In this document: one piece after another, positions 34,389 through 45,585 of the stretch
How the letters are laid out: every line of letters starts with the position of its first letter
Numbering within the stretch: the first letter of the stretch is position 1
DNA from: Bog-473 sp049513455
GTDB lineage: Bacteria; Actinomycetota; Acidimicrobiia; Acidimicrobiales; RAAP-2
NCBI GenBank assembly: GCA_049513455.1
Contig: JBEKWB010000018.1
Location: forward strand, 1-50,025
Reading direction: 5' to 3'
Length of the DNA: 50,025 nt
Notes under the pieces: generated by a model
Seen by the model: the letters and a program-made list of their open reading frames with translations, nothing else
Databases searched by the model: none
What the model was told of the DNA's origin: nothing
Made by a program: the position numbers and the translations under genes

Positions 34389-35489
34389 TTGTCCCTGCGC
34401 ATGATCGACTCAACGCCGCACGCGGATGGTTTCCACATGCCGGCGGAGTGGGAACCGCAGGATCGCTGCTACATGGTGTGGCCCGAACGGCCGGACAACT
34501 GGCGGATGCAAGCCGGACCGGCCCAGGCGGCCTTTACCGCGGTCGCAGAAGCGGTGGCGCAGAGCGAGCCGGTCACCATGCTCGCGTCAGCGGGCCAATG
34601 GGAGCGCGCGCGGGCGGCATCCTCCCCATCGATCACGGTTGTCGAGATGACGACCGATGACGCCTGGGTGCGCGATACCGGCCCTACCTTTGTGGTCAAT
34701 CGGGCCCGCGGCGAGCGGCGCGGCGTCGATTGGATATTCAACGCCTGGGGTGGCCTCAACGGGGGCCTCTACGACCCGTGGGCCAATGACGACCTTGTGG
34801 CCGCAAAGGTCTGCGAGCTCGACGGGGTATCCCGATACCGGGCCCCGTTGGTACTCGAAGGTGGCTCGATCCACGTCGACGGACAGGGAACGTGCGTCAC
34901 GACCGAGGAATGCCTCCTGAACCCCAATCGGAACCCGGATCTCACCAGGTTGGAGATCGAAAGTCTTCTCGGGGCCTACCTGGGGATCGAGAAGGTGATC
35001 TGGGTGCCCCGAGGCGTCTTCGGGGACGAGACCGACGGGCATATTGACAATCTGGCGTGCTTTTCCCGACCGGGACGGGTCCTCTTGACGTGGAGCGAGA
35101 AACCGGATGATCCGCAGACAGAGATCTCGCGCCAGGCCCGACGCGTCCTGGAGTCGGCGACCGATGCCCAGGGGCGTCAGCTGGAGGTCGGGCTTCTCCC
35201 CTCACCCGGACCCCTCTTCATGACGTCCGAGGAGGCATCCGGCATCGCCGGCAACCCGCACGCGCAGGCCCGCCGGTCGGGAGACCGCATGGCGGGCTCC
35301 TACGTCAACTTCTTGATCACGTCGACCTCGGTCGTCTTTCCCCACCTCGACCCGCGCCACGACGACGAGGTGGGGGACCTACTCGCCAACGAGTTTCCAG
35401 GGCGTCGGATTGAGGGAGTAGCCGGTCGGGAGATCCTCTTGGGTGGCGGGAACATCCACTGCATCACGCAGCAGGTACCAAGGCCCTAG
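34389..35489 (+). CDS. aguA: Agmatine deiminase (peptidyl-arginine-deiminase family)
   Basis: 366 residues from TTG 34389 (GAGGGAG about 10 nt upstream); ATG 34401 is an alternative that shortens it by four residues. Catalytic residues line up: D96 (VRDTGP), E157 (LEGGSIHVDGQGT), H218 (DETDGHIDN) and nucleophile C358 (GGGNIHCITQQ). It converts agmatine to N-carbamoylputrescine and ammonia. Divergent from the carbamoylputrescine-amidase-like gene, with a 123-bp gap. Confidence 0.9.
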   Translation: MSLRMIDSTPHADGFHMPAEWEPQDRCYMVWPERPDNWRMQAGPAQAAFTAVAEAVAQSEPVTMLASAGQWERARAASSPSITVVEMTTDDAWVRDTGPTFVVNRARGERRGVDWIFNAWGGLNGGLYDPWANDDLVAAKVCELDGVSRYRAPLVLEGGSIHVDGQGTCVTTEECLLNPNRNPDLTRLEIESLLGAYLGIEKVIWVPRGVFGDETDGHIDNLACFSRPGRVLLTWSEKPDDPQTEISRQARRVLESATDAQGRQLEVGLLPSPGPLFMTSEEASGIAGNPHAQARRSGDRMAGSYVNFLITSTSVVFPHLDPRHDDEVGDLLANEFPGRRIEGVAGREILLGGGNIHCITQQVPRP

Positions 35490-35571
35490 AAGATCGGGAC
35501 GGGTGGGCGGAGCCCACGGAACCGGATCGCTGTTCGCGCCATCACCGTCATGCCTCTACGCTGACCCGACC

Positions 35572-37842
35572 ATGGTCGAAAAATTCGAAGGGCAGATCGG
35601 TCGGACGTACACTGATTCGCGGGGATGGTGGCCGCCTCTCCCGGAGCCCCCCGCCGGCGCCCCCAACGTGGTCGTCGCGCTCCTCGACGATGTCGGCTAC
35701 GCCCAATTCGGCGCCTACGGATCCGACATCGCCACGCCGACCTTCGACCGCCTGGCGTCGCAGGGACGTCGCTACGCCAACTTCCACACCACTGCGCTGT
35801 GCTCCCCCACACGGGCCTGCCTGCTCACCGGTCGGAACCATCACTCCAACGGCATGGCCCGAGTTGTGGAACTCGCCGCCGGATTCCCGGGCTACAACGC
35901 CACCATCCCCAAGGAGAACGGCTTCCTCTCTGAAATTCTCCGCCTGCAGGGCTACGCCACGTTCGCAGTAGGCAAGTGGCACCTCACTCCGGGGACCCAA
36001 ATGGCGGCGGGGAGCCCTCGGGACAAGTGGCCGCTCGGTCGGGGCTTCGACCGCTATTACGGATTCATGGGCGGTGAGACCGACCAGTACCACCCGGAAC
36101 TCGTGGTGGACAACCAGCCCACCGAACCTCCCCGCACCCCGGAGGAGGGATACCACCTCACCGAGGATCTGGCCGACCACGCCATCCGCTATGTCGCCGA
36201 CCTCCGGGGCGCGTCGCCATCCACCCCCTTCCTGCTGTGGTTCGCCCCCGGAGCCTGCCATGCACCACACCAGGCTCCGAAGGAGTACATCGACCGCTAT
36301 CGGGGACAGTTCGACAAGGGTTGGGACCAGTGGAGAGACGAAGTGTTCGACCGCCAGTCGGTCTCGGGCCTGTTGCCGGAGGGGACGAAGCTCTCTGAGC
36401 GCCCGTCGTGGGTTCCCGCCTGGGACACGCTGAGCGCCGACGAGCGGCGCCTCGCCTCTCGAATGATGGAGGTGTTCGCGGGCTTCCTAAGCCATACGGA
36501 TGCCCAGGTCGCGCGCGTCCTCGACTTCATTGACGATCTCGGCGAGACGGACAATACGATCGTCATCGTCATGAGCGACAACGGCGCCTCGGCCGAGGGC
36601 GGCGCCAAAGGCTCTTTCAACGAGCAGTACTTCTTCAATTTCATCCCCGAGAGCCTGGAAGAGAATCTCAAACGGATTGACGATCTGGGCACGCCCCGGG
36701 CCAACAACCACTATCCGTGGGGCTGGGCCTGGGCGGGCAACACTCCCCTCAAGCGGTTCAAACGCGACACCCATGAAGGCGGGGTGGCCGACCCACTCAT
36801 CATTCATTGGCCGGCGCGAATCGGGACAGCAGGCGGCACGCGCCATCAGTACGTCCACGCCATCGATCTGCTGCCCACGCTGCTCGAACTCATCGGCATC
36901 GACCCTCCCGCATCCATTGCCGGCGTCGAACAGTCGCCCTTGGAGGGCGTGAGCTTCGCCCGCACCCTCGACGATCCGCAGGCCGAAAGCGCGCACGTGA
37001 CCCAGTACTACGAGATGCTCGGGTCGCGGGCGCTCTACCACCAGGGATGGAAGGCGGTCGTCTTTCACACCCCGCCCTTCATCGCGTATGACGGGTCCGA
37101 CACGACCAAGCCGTTCGACGAGGACGTATGGGAGCTGTACCACGTGGCCCAGGACTTCTCCGAAGTGGACGACCTGGCTCTTTTGCACCCCGCCAAGCTC
37201 GAAGAGCTCAAGGCGCTCTGGTGGACCGAGGCGGAGAAATACCAGGTGCTTCCGCTCAACAATCAACCGGGCGTGTTCGGTGACACCCGATATCGCCGGC
37301 CGCGCTACGAGTTTCGCGGTCAGGTCGGGCCGCTGGCCGAAGCGATCGCCCCGAACCTGAAGAATCGTTCGTTCGTCATCGCCGCTGAACTCGTACCCCC
37401 CGGAGGGCCCTTCACCGGCGTCATCGCGGCCCACGGGGGTCACGCCGGTGGGTACGTGTTCTTCGTCAAGGACGGTCGGCTGCACTTCACCTACAACTTC
37501 GTGGCGACACGGATCACGACCGTGGCGGCGGAGGTGACCCTTCCCACCGAACCGGTGACCGTGCGGGTCGTGTTCACGAGGGACGGCCCCGGTGGAACTG
37601 TGGAGCTGTTCTATGGCGATGTCCCGGTTGGAAGCGGTCGGATCGCCCGGACGACGCCCCTCACCTATGGGACTCCCGGGTTTGCCATCGGCTTCCAACC
37701 TGCCGGACCCATTCACCCAGGGCTGAACGGACGGGCCGAGCTCTCCCCGACCGTGATCCGCCACGTCGTGGTCGAGTCGTCCGAGCGGGATGGCTCCCAC
37801 AATCCGGTGGCGTCGTCCCGGGTCGATCTGGCGACCCAGTAA
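35572..37842 (+). CDS. Arylsulfatase (formylglycine type)
   Basis: 756 residues from ATG 35572; TACGCT lies 9 nt upstream. The sulfatase signature CSPTRACLLTGR is at 77-88, so C77 would be converted to formylglycine by a separate FGE enzyme. Metal residues include D39-D40 (ALLDDVGY), GKWHL, MSDNGAS (late Asp-Asn). The core runs to about residue 560; the last about 190 residues are a strand-rich domain (YVFFVKDGRLHFTYNF) like the C-terminal beta-sandwich found in long actinobacterial arylsulfatases. No signal peptide, so probably cytoplasmic. Releases sulfate from an unknown ester. Confidence 0.92.
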   Translation: MVEKFEGQIGRTYTDSRGWWPPLPEPPAGAPNVVVALLDDVGYAQFGAYGSDIATPTFDRLASQGRRYANFHTTALCSPTRACLLTGRNHHSNGMARVVELAAGFPGYNATIPKENGFLSEILRLQGYATFAVGKWHLTPGTQMAAGSPRDKWPLGRGFDRYYGFMGGETDQYHPELVVDNQPTEPPRTPEEGYHLTEDLADHAIRYVADLRGASPSTPFLLWFAPGACHAPHQAPKEYIDRYRGQFDKGWDQWRDEVFDRQSVSGLLPEGTKLSERPSWVPAWDTLSADERRLASRMMEVFAGFLSHTDAQVARVLDFIDDLGETDNTIVIVMSDNGASAEGGAKGSFNEQYFFNFIPESLEENLKRIDDLGTPRANNHYPWGWAWAGNTPLKRFKRDTHEGGVADPLIIHWPARIGTAGGTRHQYVHAIDLLPTLLELIGIDPPASIAGVEQSPLEGVSFARTLDDPQAESAHVTQYYEMLGSRALYHQGWKAVVFHTPPFIAYDGSDTTKPFDEDVWELYHVAQDFSEVDDLALLHPAKLEELKALWWTEAEKYQVLPLNNQPGVFGDTRYRRPRYEFRGQVGPLAEAIAPNLKNRSFVIAAELVPPGGPFTGVIAAHGGHAGGYVFFVKDGRLHFTYNFVATRITTVAAEVTLPTEPVTVRVVFTRDGPGGTVELFYGDVPVGSGRIARTTPLTYGTPGFAIGFQPAGPIHPGLNGRAELSPTVIRHVVVESSERDGSHNPVASSRVDLATQ

Positions 37843-37871
37843 GCCACGGCGAGGCCGCCGACCGCCGACCG

Positions 37872-39515
<1,644 letters not shown>

Positions 39516-39568
39516 AGCGTCAGCTCCCCTGCACGGGCGATCACGTCCGCTCCCCTGCTCGACTGCGG

Positions 39569-40039
39569 TTACCGGCCGGTGACCAGTGTGTCGAGCCGGG
39601 CCAGCGTCAGCTCCATGTCCCGTCGGGTCTTCTTCGAGTAGATGTCGCCGAGCCTCAACAAGAAACGCTGGTGATCGCCCGTGATGTCCCAGCTCTCGCG
39701 CACCAGGGTGCCGTCGTCGCGAGGTTCGAGCTCGTACCTCCAGATCCGTCCGGCCACGTAGGGCTCGAGCTTTCCTTTCGGGCCGGTCTGCCACGCGATG
39801 CGACGGTTCTCTTCGAACTCGACCACCGTGCTGGCCGTGGCATAGCTGATCCCCATCTTCATGCTCATGCCAAACGTGACGCCGAGAGCGAGACGAGCGG
39901 GCTCTCCTTCTTTGGCAACGCCTTGTACCATGCCGGAGCCGTCGATCAGCGAGTGTTGCGCCGGATCCGCCAGCACGTCAAAGATGACCTCAGGCGAGGC
40001 CCGGATCATTCGTTCGACCGTGAATACGTTGCTCTTCAT
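39569..40039 (-). CDS. SRPBCC / polyketide cyclase-type protein
   Basis: 156 residues with GGAGCGACGTC before the ATG. Pattern VERMIRASPEVIFDVLADPAQHSLIDG is typical of START/Bet v1-like SRPBCC domains that bind hydrophobic ligands. The end YSKKTRRDMELTLARLDTLV forms the long C-terminal helix. Lies 53 bp upstream of the acyl-CoA ligase on the same strand, so probably the same operon. Ligand unknown. Confidence 0.87.
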   Translation of the reverse strand: MKSNVFTVERMIRASPEVIFDVLADPAQHSLIDGSGMVQGVAKEGEPARLALGVTFGMSMKMGISYATASTVVEFEENRRIAWQTGPKGKLEPYVAGRIWRYELEPRDDGTLVRESWDITGDHQRFLLRLGDIYSKKTRRDMELTLARLDTLVTGR

Positions 40040-40151
40040 GACGTCGCTCCTGTGCGTATCGCCGGCACCCTAGCGCTGGCGCCCTTTTGCGTTGGTCGAA
40101 TGGCTACCTGGCGCCGCCCCAGATGCCCTGGTCCAACTGTAGCGTTGCGGC

Positions 40152-41754
40152 ATGAAGCCGAAGGGAGGGTTGGCCCGCTGTACCGCGGTCCGATCGCTGG
40201 CGCTGGTGAGCGGGCTCGCAATCCTGTTTCTCACCGGGGCGCTGTGCCTGGCTCCGGTTGGCGCTTCAGCGCTCGTCAGGGGTGGCGGAACAGCAGCCAC
40301 TCCCCCCTCTTCAACGGCCCGAACGGACCCGAGGCCAGGTGGGTCATCGACGAGGACGAGAAGCGGGGCACAACCGCCTGGCAGATCACGACCCCGCAGA
40401 CGGCGACGGGGATCATGGGTTATGCGAACCTCGTCCAAGCAAAGATCGGCCAAAGGGTGATGGTCTACGTCTCCACCCAAGCCCCCACTTTTCAGCTCCA
40501 GGCCTTCCGGATGGGCTACTACCAGGGGAAGGGTGCGCGACTGGTATGGCACTCGAAGACGCTGAAGGGATACGTCCAACCCCCCTGTCCAGTTACCCCG
40601 GGTATCAATATGGTCCAGTGCTCGTGGTCAGCCTCCCTCTCCATCGCCGTCACCGCCCGGTGGGTCCAAGGGGAGTATCTCCTGAAGCTGGTGGGCAGCC
40701 AGGGCCAAGAATCCTATGTCCCTCTGACGATCTGGGACCCGGCGAGCCTGGCCACCTACGTGATCATGGACGGAGTGCTGACGACACAAGTCTTCAATCC
40801 CTTCGGGGGTTACGACCTGTATGGAGGGGCGACACCGTGTGCGCCCGACGTCTACCCGTGCTCGAGCCGATCTCGCGTCGTCTCCTTCGACCGGCCCTAT
40901 GGCTATGGCAATGGTGCCGGAACGTACTTGGGCCTCGTCTATCCCCTGACTCGTCTGGCCGAAGAAGAGGGCCTCGATGTCACCTATTGGACCGACCTCA
41001 CTCTCGCCACCGGGGCCGCACCGCTGACCGACCACCGGGTCTTGATCTCGACAGGCCACGACGAGGAGTGGTCGCTCAGCATGCGCAACGAGGCGGTGCA
41101 CGCCGCTGACACGGGTGTCAACCTCGTCTTCTTCGGCGCCAGCGCCATTCTGCGCAAGGTCCGCCTCCAGCCGTCGCCGCTCGGACCTGACCGCCAGGTG
41201 GTCAACTACCGAGACCCACAGGAAGATCCCCTCTATGGCACGGATGACGCTGACGTGAGTCAGAACGAGTGGGTTCAGCCGCCGGCCAGCTGGTCGCCCA
41301 GCGAACTCCTCGGTGCCAACTACATCGGGTTCAACAACGGGGCTGCGGCACCCCTCGTCGACTCCGATCCGTCGGCGTGGCTGTTTGCGGGAACCGGGCT
41401 GCGCGGTGGGGCCACCATTCCCGATGTGCTCTCGAACGACTTTCAAGAGTACGAACCTTCAGCGCCCGGACCCGCCGATGTCGAGATCCTGGCCCACTCA
41501 CCGGTCGAGGTGGAGTCTCACGGCTCCGCGTTCGCGGACACCGCCTATTACACAATGCCTTCGAGCAACGCGGGCGTCTTCGAAAGCGGGACGACCGAGT
41601 GGATCCCCTCGCTCGCATCCTGCCCACCGACCCAGCAGGACTGTCCGGCCAGCTCATGAGCCAACTGACCTCGAACGTTCTCCGTGTGTTCGGCCAAGGC
41701 TCCGTCGGCCTCCGCTACCCCTCGGTCGCCAACTGGCAGCAGTTCTATCGCTGA
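40152..41754 (+). pseudogene. N,N-dimethylformamidase large-subunit-like exported protein, split over three frames
   Basis: The signal peptide (MKPKGGLARC..., hydrophobic LALVSGLAILFLTGALCLAP) starts at ATG 40152 in one frame. The body, from about LFNGPNGPEARWVIDEDEKR to the TGA at 41659, is in the -1 frame. The C-terminal MSQLTSNVLRVFGQGSVG to 41754 is in the -1 frame again, its ATG overlapping that TGA. The body has the family's motifs: FRMGYYQGKGARLVW, YVIMDGVLTTQVFNPFGGYDLYGG, VTYWTDLTL, LISTGHDEEWS. Each junction needs one missing base; a C6 run at 40302-40307 is a likely site for the first. It is either a degraded gene, an assembly error, or (less likely) frameshift-translated. Confidence 0.75.
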
Positions 41755-41812
41755 ATCCGGAGCGGCCGGGCGGTCTTCGCCACCCCGGCGACCCGGACGT
41801 GGGCCGCCGCCG

Positions 41813-42271
41813 TCACGTGCCCACTGGAGGCCAGGCACTTCTCGTCATCCCGGTTGCGATTTCCAGTCGATCGAGCACCTTGCGCAGCAGCAAGCTCAGC
41901 TCCGAGCGCTCCGAGGCCGATAAGTCGGCAAGGAGCTCGTCGTAGTACGAATGCAGCTCGACGTCGGCTCGTTCGGCGGCACGCCGGCCCTTTTCGGTAA
42001 GGACGACGAGCAAGGCACGCCGATCGGCCGGATCGGGTCGGCGCCGGATGTGCCCCGCATCCTCAAGTCGGCGGAGTGTCTTGGTGAGGCCACCCGGCGA
42101 TTGGACGACCAACTTGGTGAGGTCGGAAGGGTTGAGCACGGGACCTCCCAGCAGGAGAGCGCCCAGTACGGCCGACTCGGAACTCGTACTGCCGTACCCG
42201 GCCGCGTGGCCTTCGAGCGCCACCGAATTGAGTCGCGAGAAGCGGGTGAGCCACATGGCCAGAGGTTCCAC
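41813..42271 (-). CDS. MarR family transcriptional regulator
   Basis: 152 residues from GTG 42271, with TAATAT exactly 6 nt upstream (leaderless spacing). Winged helix at about 45-110: ALLLGGPVLNPSDLTKLVVQ, then SPGGLTKTLRRLEDAGHIRR and RRALLVVLTEKG. Divergent from the TauD-like dioxygenase gene with a 38-bp gap, so it most likely controls that gene and itself, responding to an aromatic or acidic substrate as MarR proteins often do. Confidence 0.88.
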   Translation of the reverse strand: MEPLAMWLTRFSRLNSVALEGHAAGYGSTSSESAVLGALLLGGPVLNPSDLTKLVVQSPGGLTKTLRRLEDAGHIRRRPDPADRRALLVVLTEKGRRAAERADVELHSYYDELLADLSASERSELSLLLRKVLDRLEIATGMTRSAWPPVGT

Positions 42272-42309
42272 GCTGGCATATTATTCGCTGGCGTAGTAAA
42301 AAGACAGTC
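42272..42309. promoter_or_regulatory. MarR/TauD divergent promoter region
   Basis: The 38-bp gap holds the MarR -10 TAATAT (minus strand, 42283-42278), and a direct repeat GCTGGC flanking it (42272-42277 and 42287-42292). The repeat straddles the promoter and could be a regulator site. No convincing Shine-Dalgarno precedes the dioxygenase ATG. Confidence 0.45.
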
Positions 42310-43140
42310 ATGGAGATCCAGAAACTCACGGGAAGGCTGGGGGCGCTCGTCGAGGACATCGATCTGGAAACGATCGACGACTCTGCGTTCGGGGCGCTCC
42401 ACGACGCGCTCATGGCCCACCAGGTCATATTCATACGGGACCAGCGACTGAGCGACGACGGTCACCGGAGACTTGCGGGGCTCTTCGGGACGCCGACGGT
42501 CTACCCCGTGAGCAAGCATTTCGGTGGCACCGAGTATCTGCACGTGATCGAGGACACCGCGGAGAGCCCACCCGACGCCGACGGCTGGCACATGGACATC
42601 ACATGGGTCAGCGACCCCCCCAAGGTGGCCATTCTGACGGCGCTGGTGATACCGGGCTACGGGGGAGACACCATGTGGACCGACCTCTACGGCGCCTGGG
42701 ACCAACTGTCTGCGACCATGAAGGAAGCGCTCGCCCCCTTGCAGGTACGCCACGCCCCCGGCGAGAGATTCTGGGAGGCCCTGCACCGCGCCAGCAATCT
42801 GGACGTTGCCGAACTACGGACGGCGTTCCCCGGAGCCGTGCATCCGCTCGTGCGTGATCACCCCGTTACGGGCCGCACCGTGTTGAACCTGAGTGGCTCT
42901 TTCATGGAATCGATCGTGGGCATGCATCCGGCCGAGAGCGAGTGGCTCCTGGCGTGGCTCACTGCCCGGGTAGAAGACCCGAACCTGCAAATTCGCTGGA
43001 GGTGGCGGGAAGGTGACGTCGCGATTTGGGACGAGTACAGCACGAATCATCGGGCGCTGTCCGATCACTATCCGCAGCACCGCAGAATGCGCCGGTGCAC
43101 CGTGGACAGCGGGCACGAGGAACTACCGCGACTATCCTAA
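42310..43140 (+). CDS. TauD/TfdA-family Fe(II)/2-oxoglutarate dioxygenase
   Basis: 276 residues. The iron facial triad is H94-x-D96 (WHMDITW) and H247 (TNHRALSD), with the 2-oxoglutarate-binding arginine in QHRRMRR. N-terminal GRLGALVEDIDLETIDDSAF is typical of TauD/TfdA enzymes, which hydroxylate and release a leaving group from sulfonates, aryloxyacids and similar compounds. Regulated presumably by the divergent MarR gene. Its end overlaps the convergent amidohydrolase by 9 bp. Substrate unknown. Confidence 0.9.
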   Translation: MEIQKLTGRLGALVEDIDLETIDDSAFGALHDALMAHQVIFIRDQRLSDDGHRRLAGLFGTPTVYPVSKHFGGTEYLHVIEDTAESPPDADGWHMDITWVSDPPKVAILTALVIPGYGGDTMWTDLYGAWDQLSATMKEALAPLQVRHAPGERFWEALHRASNLDVAELRTAFPGAVHPLVRDHPVTGRTVLNLSGSFMESIVGMHPAESEWLLAWLTARVEDPNLQIRWRWREGDVAIWDEYSTNHRALSDHYPQHRRMRRCTVDSGHEELPRLS

Positions 43141-44361
43141 GGTTCCAGAAACCAGTTGCCCTCCCTTGAGCACGGCCACCGGCCGGCGATCGGCGAGCAC
43201 ACCGATATCGACGCTCGGATCGCCGTCGACCACGATCAAGTCGGCCAGCTTTCCCGCCTCCACGGTGCCGAGGTCATGGCTACGCCCGACCAGCTCCGCG
43301 CCGTTCCGGGTCGCCCAACCGATGAGATCGAGAGGAGTAATCCCGGCTTTCTCTACGTAAAGCCGGAACTCGCCCCCGTAATCCCCGTGGGGGAATCCCA
43401 TGGCGCCGTAGTCGTCGCCCAGGACGAACCGGACACCGGCGGCCTGAGCTTTCGGGATGACGGAATACATGTGCTCGAGGTCGGCGCTGATCGATTCGGC
43501 GGCAAAACCGAGACCGGAGCCATATGTCTCGAGGAAACGCTCAGGGAAATAGAGCGAAGGGACCACCGTTGCGCCCGTGTCTACCAGTGCTGCGATGATC
43601 TCGTCGTCCATGGCGTCACAGTGATCGACGATGTCGATGCCGAGCTCGAGGGCCATGAGGATCGCCGGCTTGTTCACCAAATGACCGCGGATCAGCGCGC
43701 CGCGCTGGTGGGCGGCATCAATTGCCGCGGCCAGCTCGTCTCGCGTCATTTCGATACGGTCCTTCGGCGCAGTCGTACCGTGCCCCCCGGTCACGAATAA
43801 CTTGATCACCTGGGCGCCCCGCTTGATTTCCTCTCGAACGCCGAGACGGAACCCATCGGCACCATCGCAGAGGTGCACCGCCCCAGAAGCCGGCATGCCC
43901 CAATACCACGGCACGCCGTCGTTGCTGTGCCCCGTGGTCGACAGCTCCCGGGATGATGACCAGAACCGAGGCCCCGCGATCAGTCCGTCGTTGATGGCCT
44001 GCCGCACTCCCCCTTCGACGTGGTGCGAGCCCCCGGCACCGACGACCCCCGTGAAACCACAGTCGAGAGCCGCCTTGAGATTCTTCGCCGCGATCAGCGC
44101 GAGATAGGACGGGGGATACTCGTCGCCATACGGCGTGTTCGGCTTGGAGCCGAGCTCATGGTAGGTGGAGTGGAAGTGGCAAGTGAACATCCCGGGCATG
44201 ACGGTCCGCCCGGCCAGATCGATCGCCGTATCGACATCTTCGGGCGGCGAGCCCGAGGACACCTGGGATATCCGGTCCCCGTCGATCACGACCGTGGCGC
44301 CATCGACGGCCGGGTTGATCCCATCAAGAAGCCGAACTCCGGTAAGGGCGAGACGAGTCAT
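43132..44361 (-). CDS. Metal-dependent amidohydrolase (imidazolonepropionase/prolidase-like)
   Basis: 409 residues; AAAGGA lies 9 nt before the ATG. TRLALTGVRLLDGINPAVDG starts the composite domain; MFTCHFHSTYHELG supplies HxH (the usual FxDxHxH is FTCHFH); KLFVTGGHG carries the bridging-lysine position; GHLV and DHCD follow; LGDDYGAMG gives the late Asp. Resembles the Xaa-Pro-dipeptidase/organophosphate-type amidohydrolases. It follows the luciferase-like gene by 28 bp on the same strand. Confidence 0.87.
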   Translation of the reverse strand: MTRLALTGVRLLDGINPAVDGATVVIDGDRISQVSSGSPPEDVDTAIDLAGRTVMPGMFTCHFHSTYHELGSKPNTPYGDEYPPSYLALIAAKNLKAALDCGFTGVVGAGGSHHVEGGVRQAINDGLIAGPRFWSSSRELSTTGHSNDGVPWYWGMPASGAVHLCDGADGFRLGVREEIKRGAQVIKLFVTGGHGTTAPKDRIEMTRDELAAAIDAAHQRGALIRGHLVNKPAILMALELGIDIVDHCDAMDDEIIAALVDTGATVVPSLYFPERFLETYGSGLGFAAESISADLEHMYSVIPKAQAAGVRFVLGDDYGAMGFPHGDYGGEFRLYVEKAGITPLDLIGWATRNGAELVGRSHDLGTVEAGKLADLIVVDGDPSVDIGVLADRRPVAVLKGGQLVSGTLG

Positions 44362-44389
44362 GGCAAAAGTCCTTTCAGGATCGGATAAG

Positions 44390-45481
44390 TCAGCGGCCGT
44401 GCGGTGTCATGTTCAGGTCTTTGTCCCGAGCTGGCGGATATGGTCGCGGGTCCGTCGGCAGCGGAGGCGTCGAGAAACGATCCATCACCTGGTCGGCGAA
44501 ACGTTGCAACTGGTCGAAATAGTCCGCTACGCCGACGTCGCCGCCCGCGGAGAAGCGGAGGGTGAAGTGCCTGACACCAGCGGCGGCGTATTCCTCGACG
44601 TCTGCCGCCAGCTGGTCTGGGTGGCCGACGAACCGAGGGCGGCCATCCTCAGCCAAAGGAATCGGCGGGCTGTAACCGAAATCCTCAGGAACGTCGGCGT
44701 CGTCGCCCCATGACCGCGGCGTGTAGGTCTCGCCCGTCTTGAGCACCCTAGTGACCGCCAAACTCATCGAAAAGGCAAACTGGTCCCCTGATCCGCGCAA
44801 CGCCACGATGGTGTCGCGACCCAATCGATAGAGGTCAGGAGTCGGGAACAGCGGATGCCACCCATCGCCCATCAGTGCGGCGCGACGTAACGCCCCTCTC
44901 GCGTTACCACCGACCCACACTGGCACCTGCCCAGTCGTTGGTGACGGACCCATGCAGACGTCTTTGAAGCGAACGAACTCGGTGTCGAACGAGGTGGGCG
45001 TGCCTGCGCTCCCCCACAGCGCCCGCATGGCCCGCAAGTACTGGTCGGTCACCGCTCCTCGTCGCCCATAGTCTGCACCGAGGGCCTCAAATTCGCCTTT
45101 CAGATACCCGACACCGATTCCGAGAACGAGCCGGCCACCCGAAAGGACGTCCGCGGTGGCCGCCATCTTCGCTACCAGTAGCGGATCTCTATAAGGCAAC
45201 ACCAACACGTCGGTGCCGGCGCGCAGCCGTGAGGTTCTGCCGAGCGCCAGCATGCACGCGCTCAGGGGCTCCATCCACTCCGGCCGCGTCAGGTGCGCCG
45301 CGTAGGAAGGGACGGCGACGTGATCGCCAAACCATACGTCTTCGAACCCCAGCCCCTCGATGGTGTCAACGGCGTCGTTGAATGCGCCGCGCGAGGCCAG
45401 TGGGCCGAACGCCGGCACTACCACCCCAAACGACGCCGCCCGTCCACCGCCGGCCGTGGCGGCACCCTCCCCGTCGATCAT
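44390..45481 (-). CDS. Luciferase-like (LLM class, probably F420-dependent) oxidoreductase
   Basis: 363 residues from ATG 45481 (a TTG one codon earlier is possible). Bacterial luciferase-like TIM barrel: FGVVVPAFGPLASRGAF, GFEDVWFGDHVAVPSY, LVLPYRDPLLVAKMAATADVLSGGR, GIGVGYLKGEFEALG and the C-terminal VWVGGNARGALRRAA. This subfamily in Actinomycetota commonly uses F420; FMN use cannot be excluded. The ORF ends with a proline-rich tail. It is likely in one operon with the downstream amidohydrolase. Confidence 0.87.
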   Translation of the reverse strand: MIDGEGAATAGGGRAASFGVVVPAFGPLASRGAFNDAVDTIEGLGFEDVWFGDHVAVPSYAAHLTRPEWMEPLSACMLALGRTSRLRAGTDVLVLPYRDPLLVAKMAATADVLSGGRLVLGIGVGYLKGEFEALGADYGRRGAVTDQYLRAMRALWGSAGTPTSFDTEFVRFKDVCMGPSPTTGQVPVWVGGNARGALRRAALMGDGWHPLFPTPDLYRLGRDTIVALRGSGDQFAFSMSLAVTRVLKTGETYTPRSWGDDADVPEDFGYSPPIPLAEDGRPRFVGHPDQLAADVEEYAAAGVRHFTLRFSAGGDVGVADYFDQLQRFADQVMDRFSTPPLPTDPRPYPPARDKDLNMTPHGR

Positions 45482-45585
45482 CAAACACCGATTGAATCAC
45501 GTCCAGGTTCCCTGAGCCAGGGAAACGACGAACCGGCCCCGCGCCCGAGCGGGGGAATCCCCGGACTGGCGCTGACGTTCGTTGC

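Noticed and set aside
40152..41754. Programmed ribosomal frameshifting in the dimethylformamidase-like gene
   Set aside because: No typical slippery heptamer with a downstream structure is apparent; two separate single-base losses are simpler, though reads should decide.
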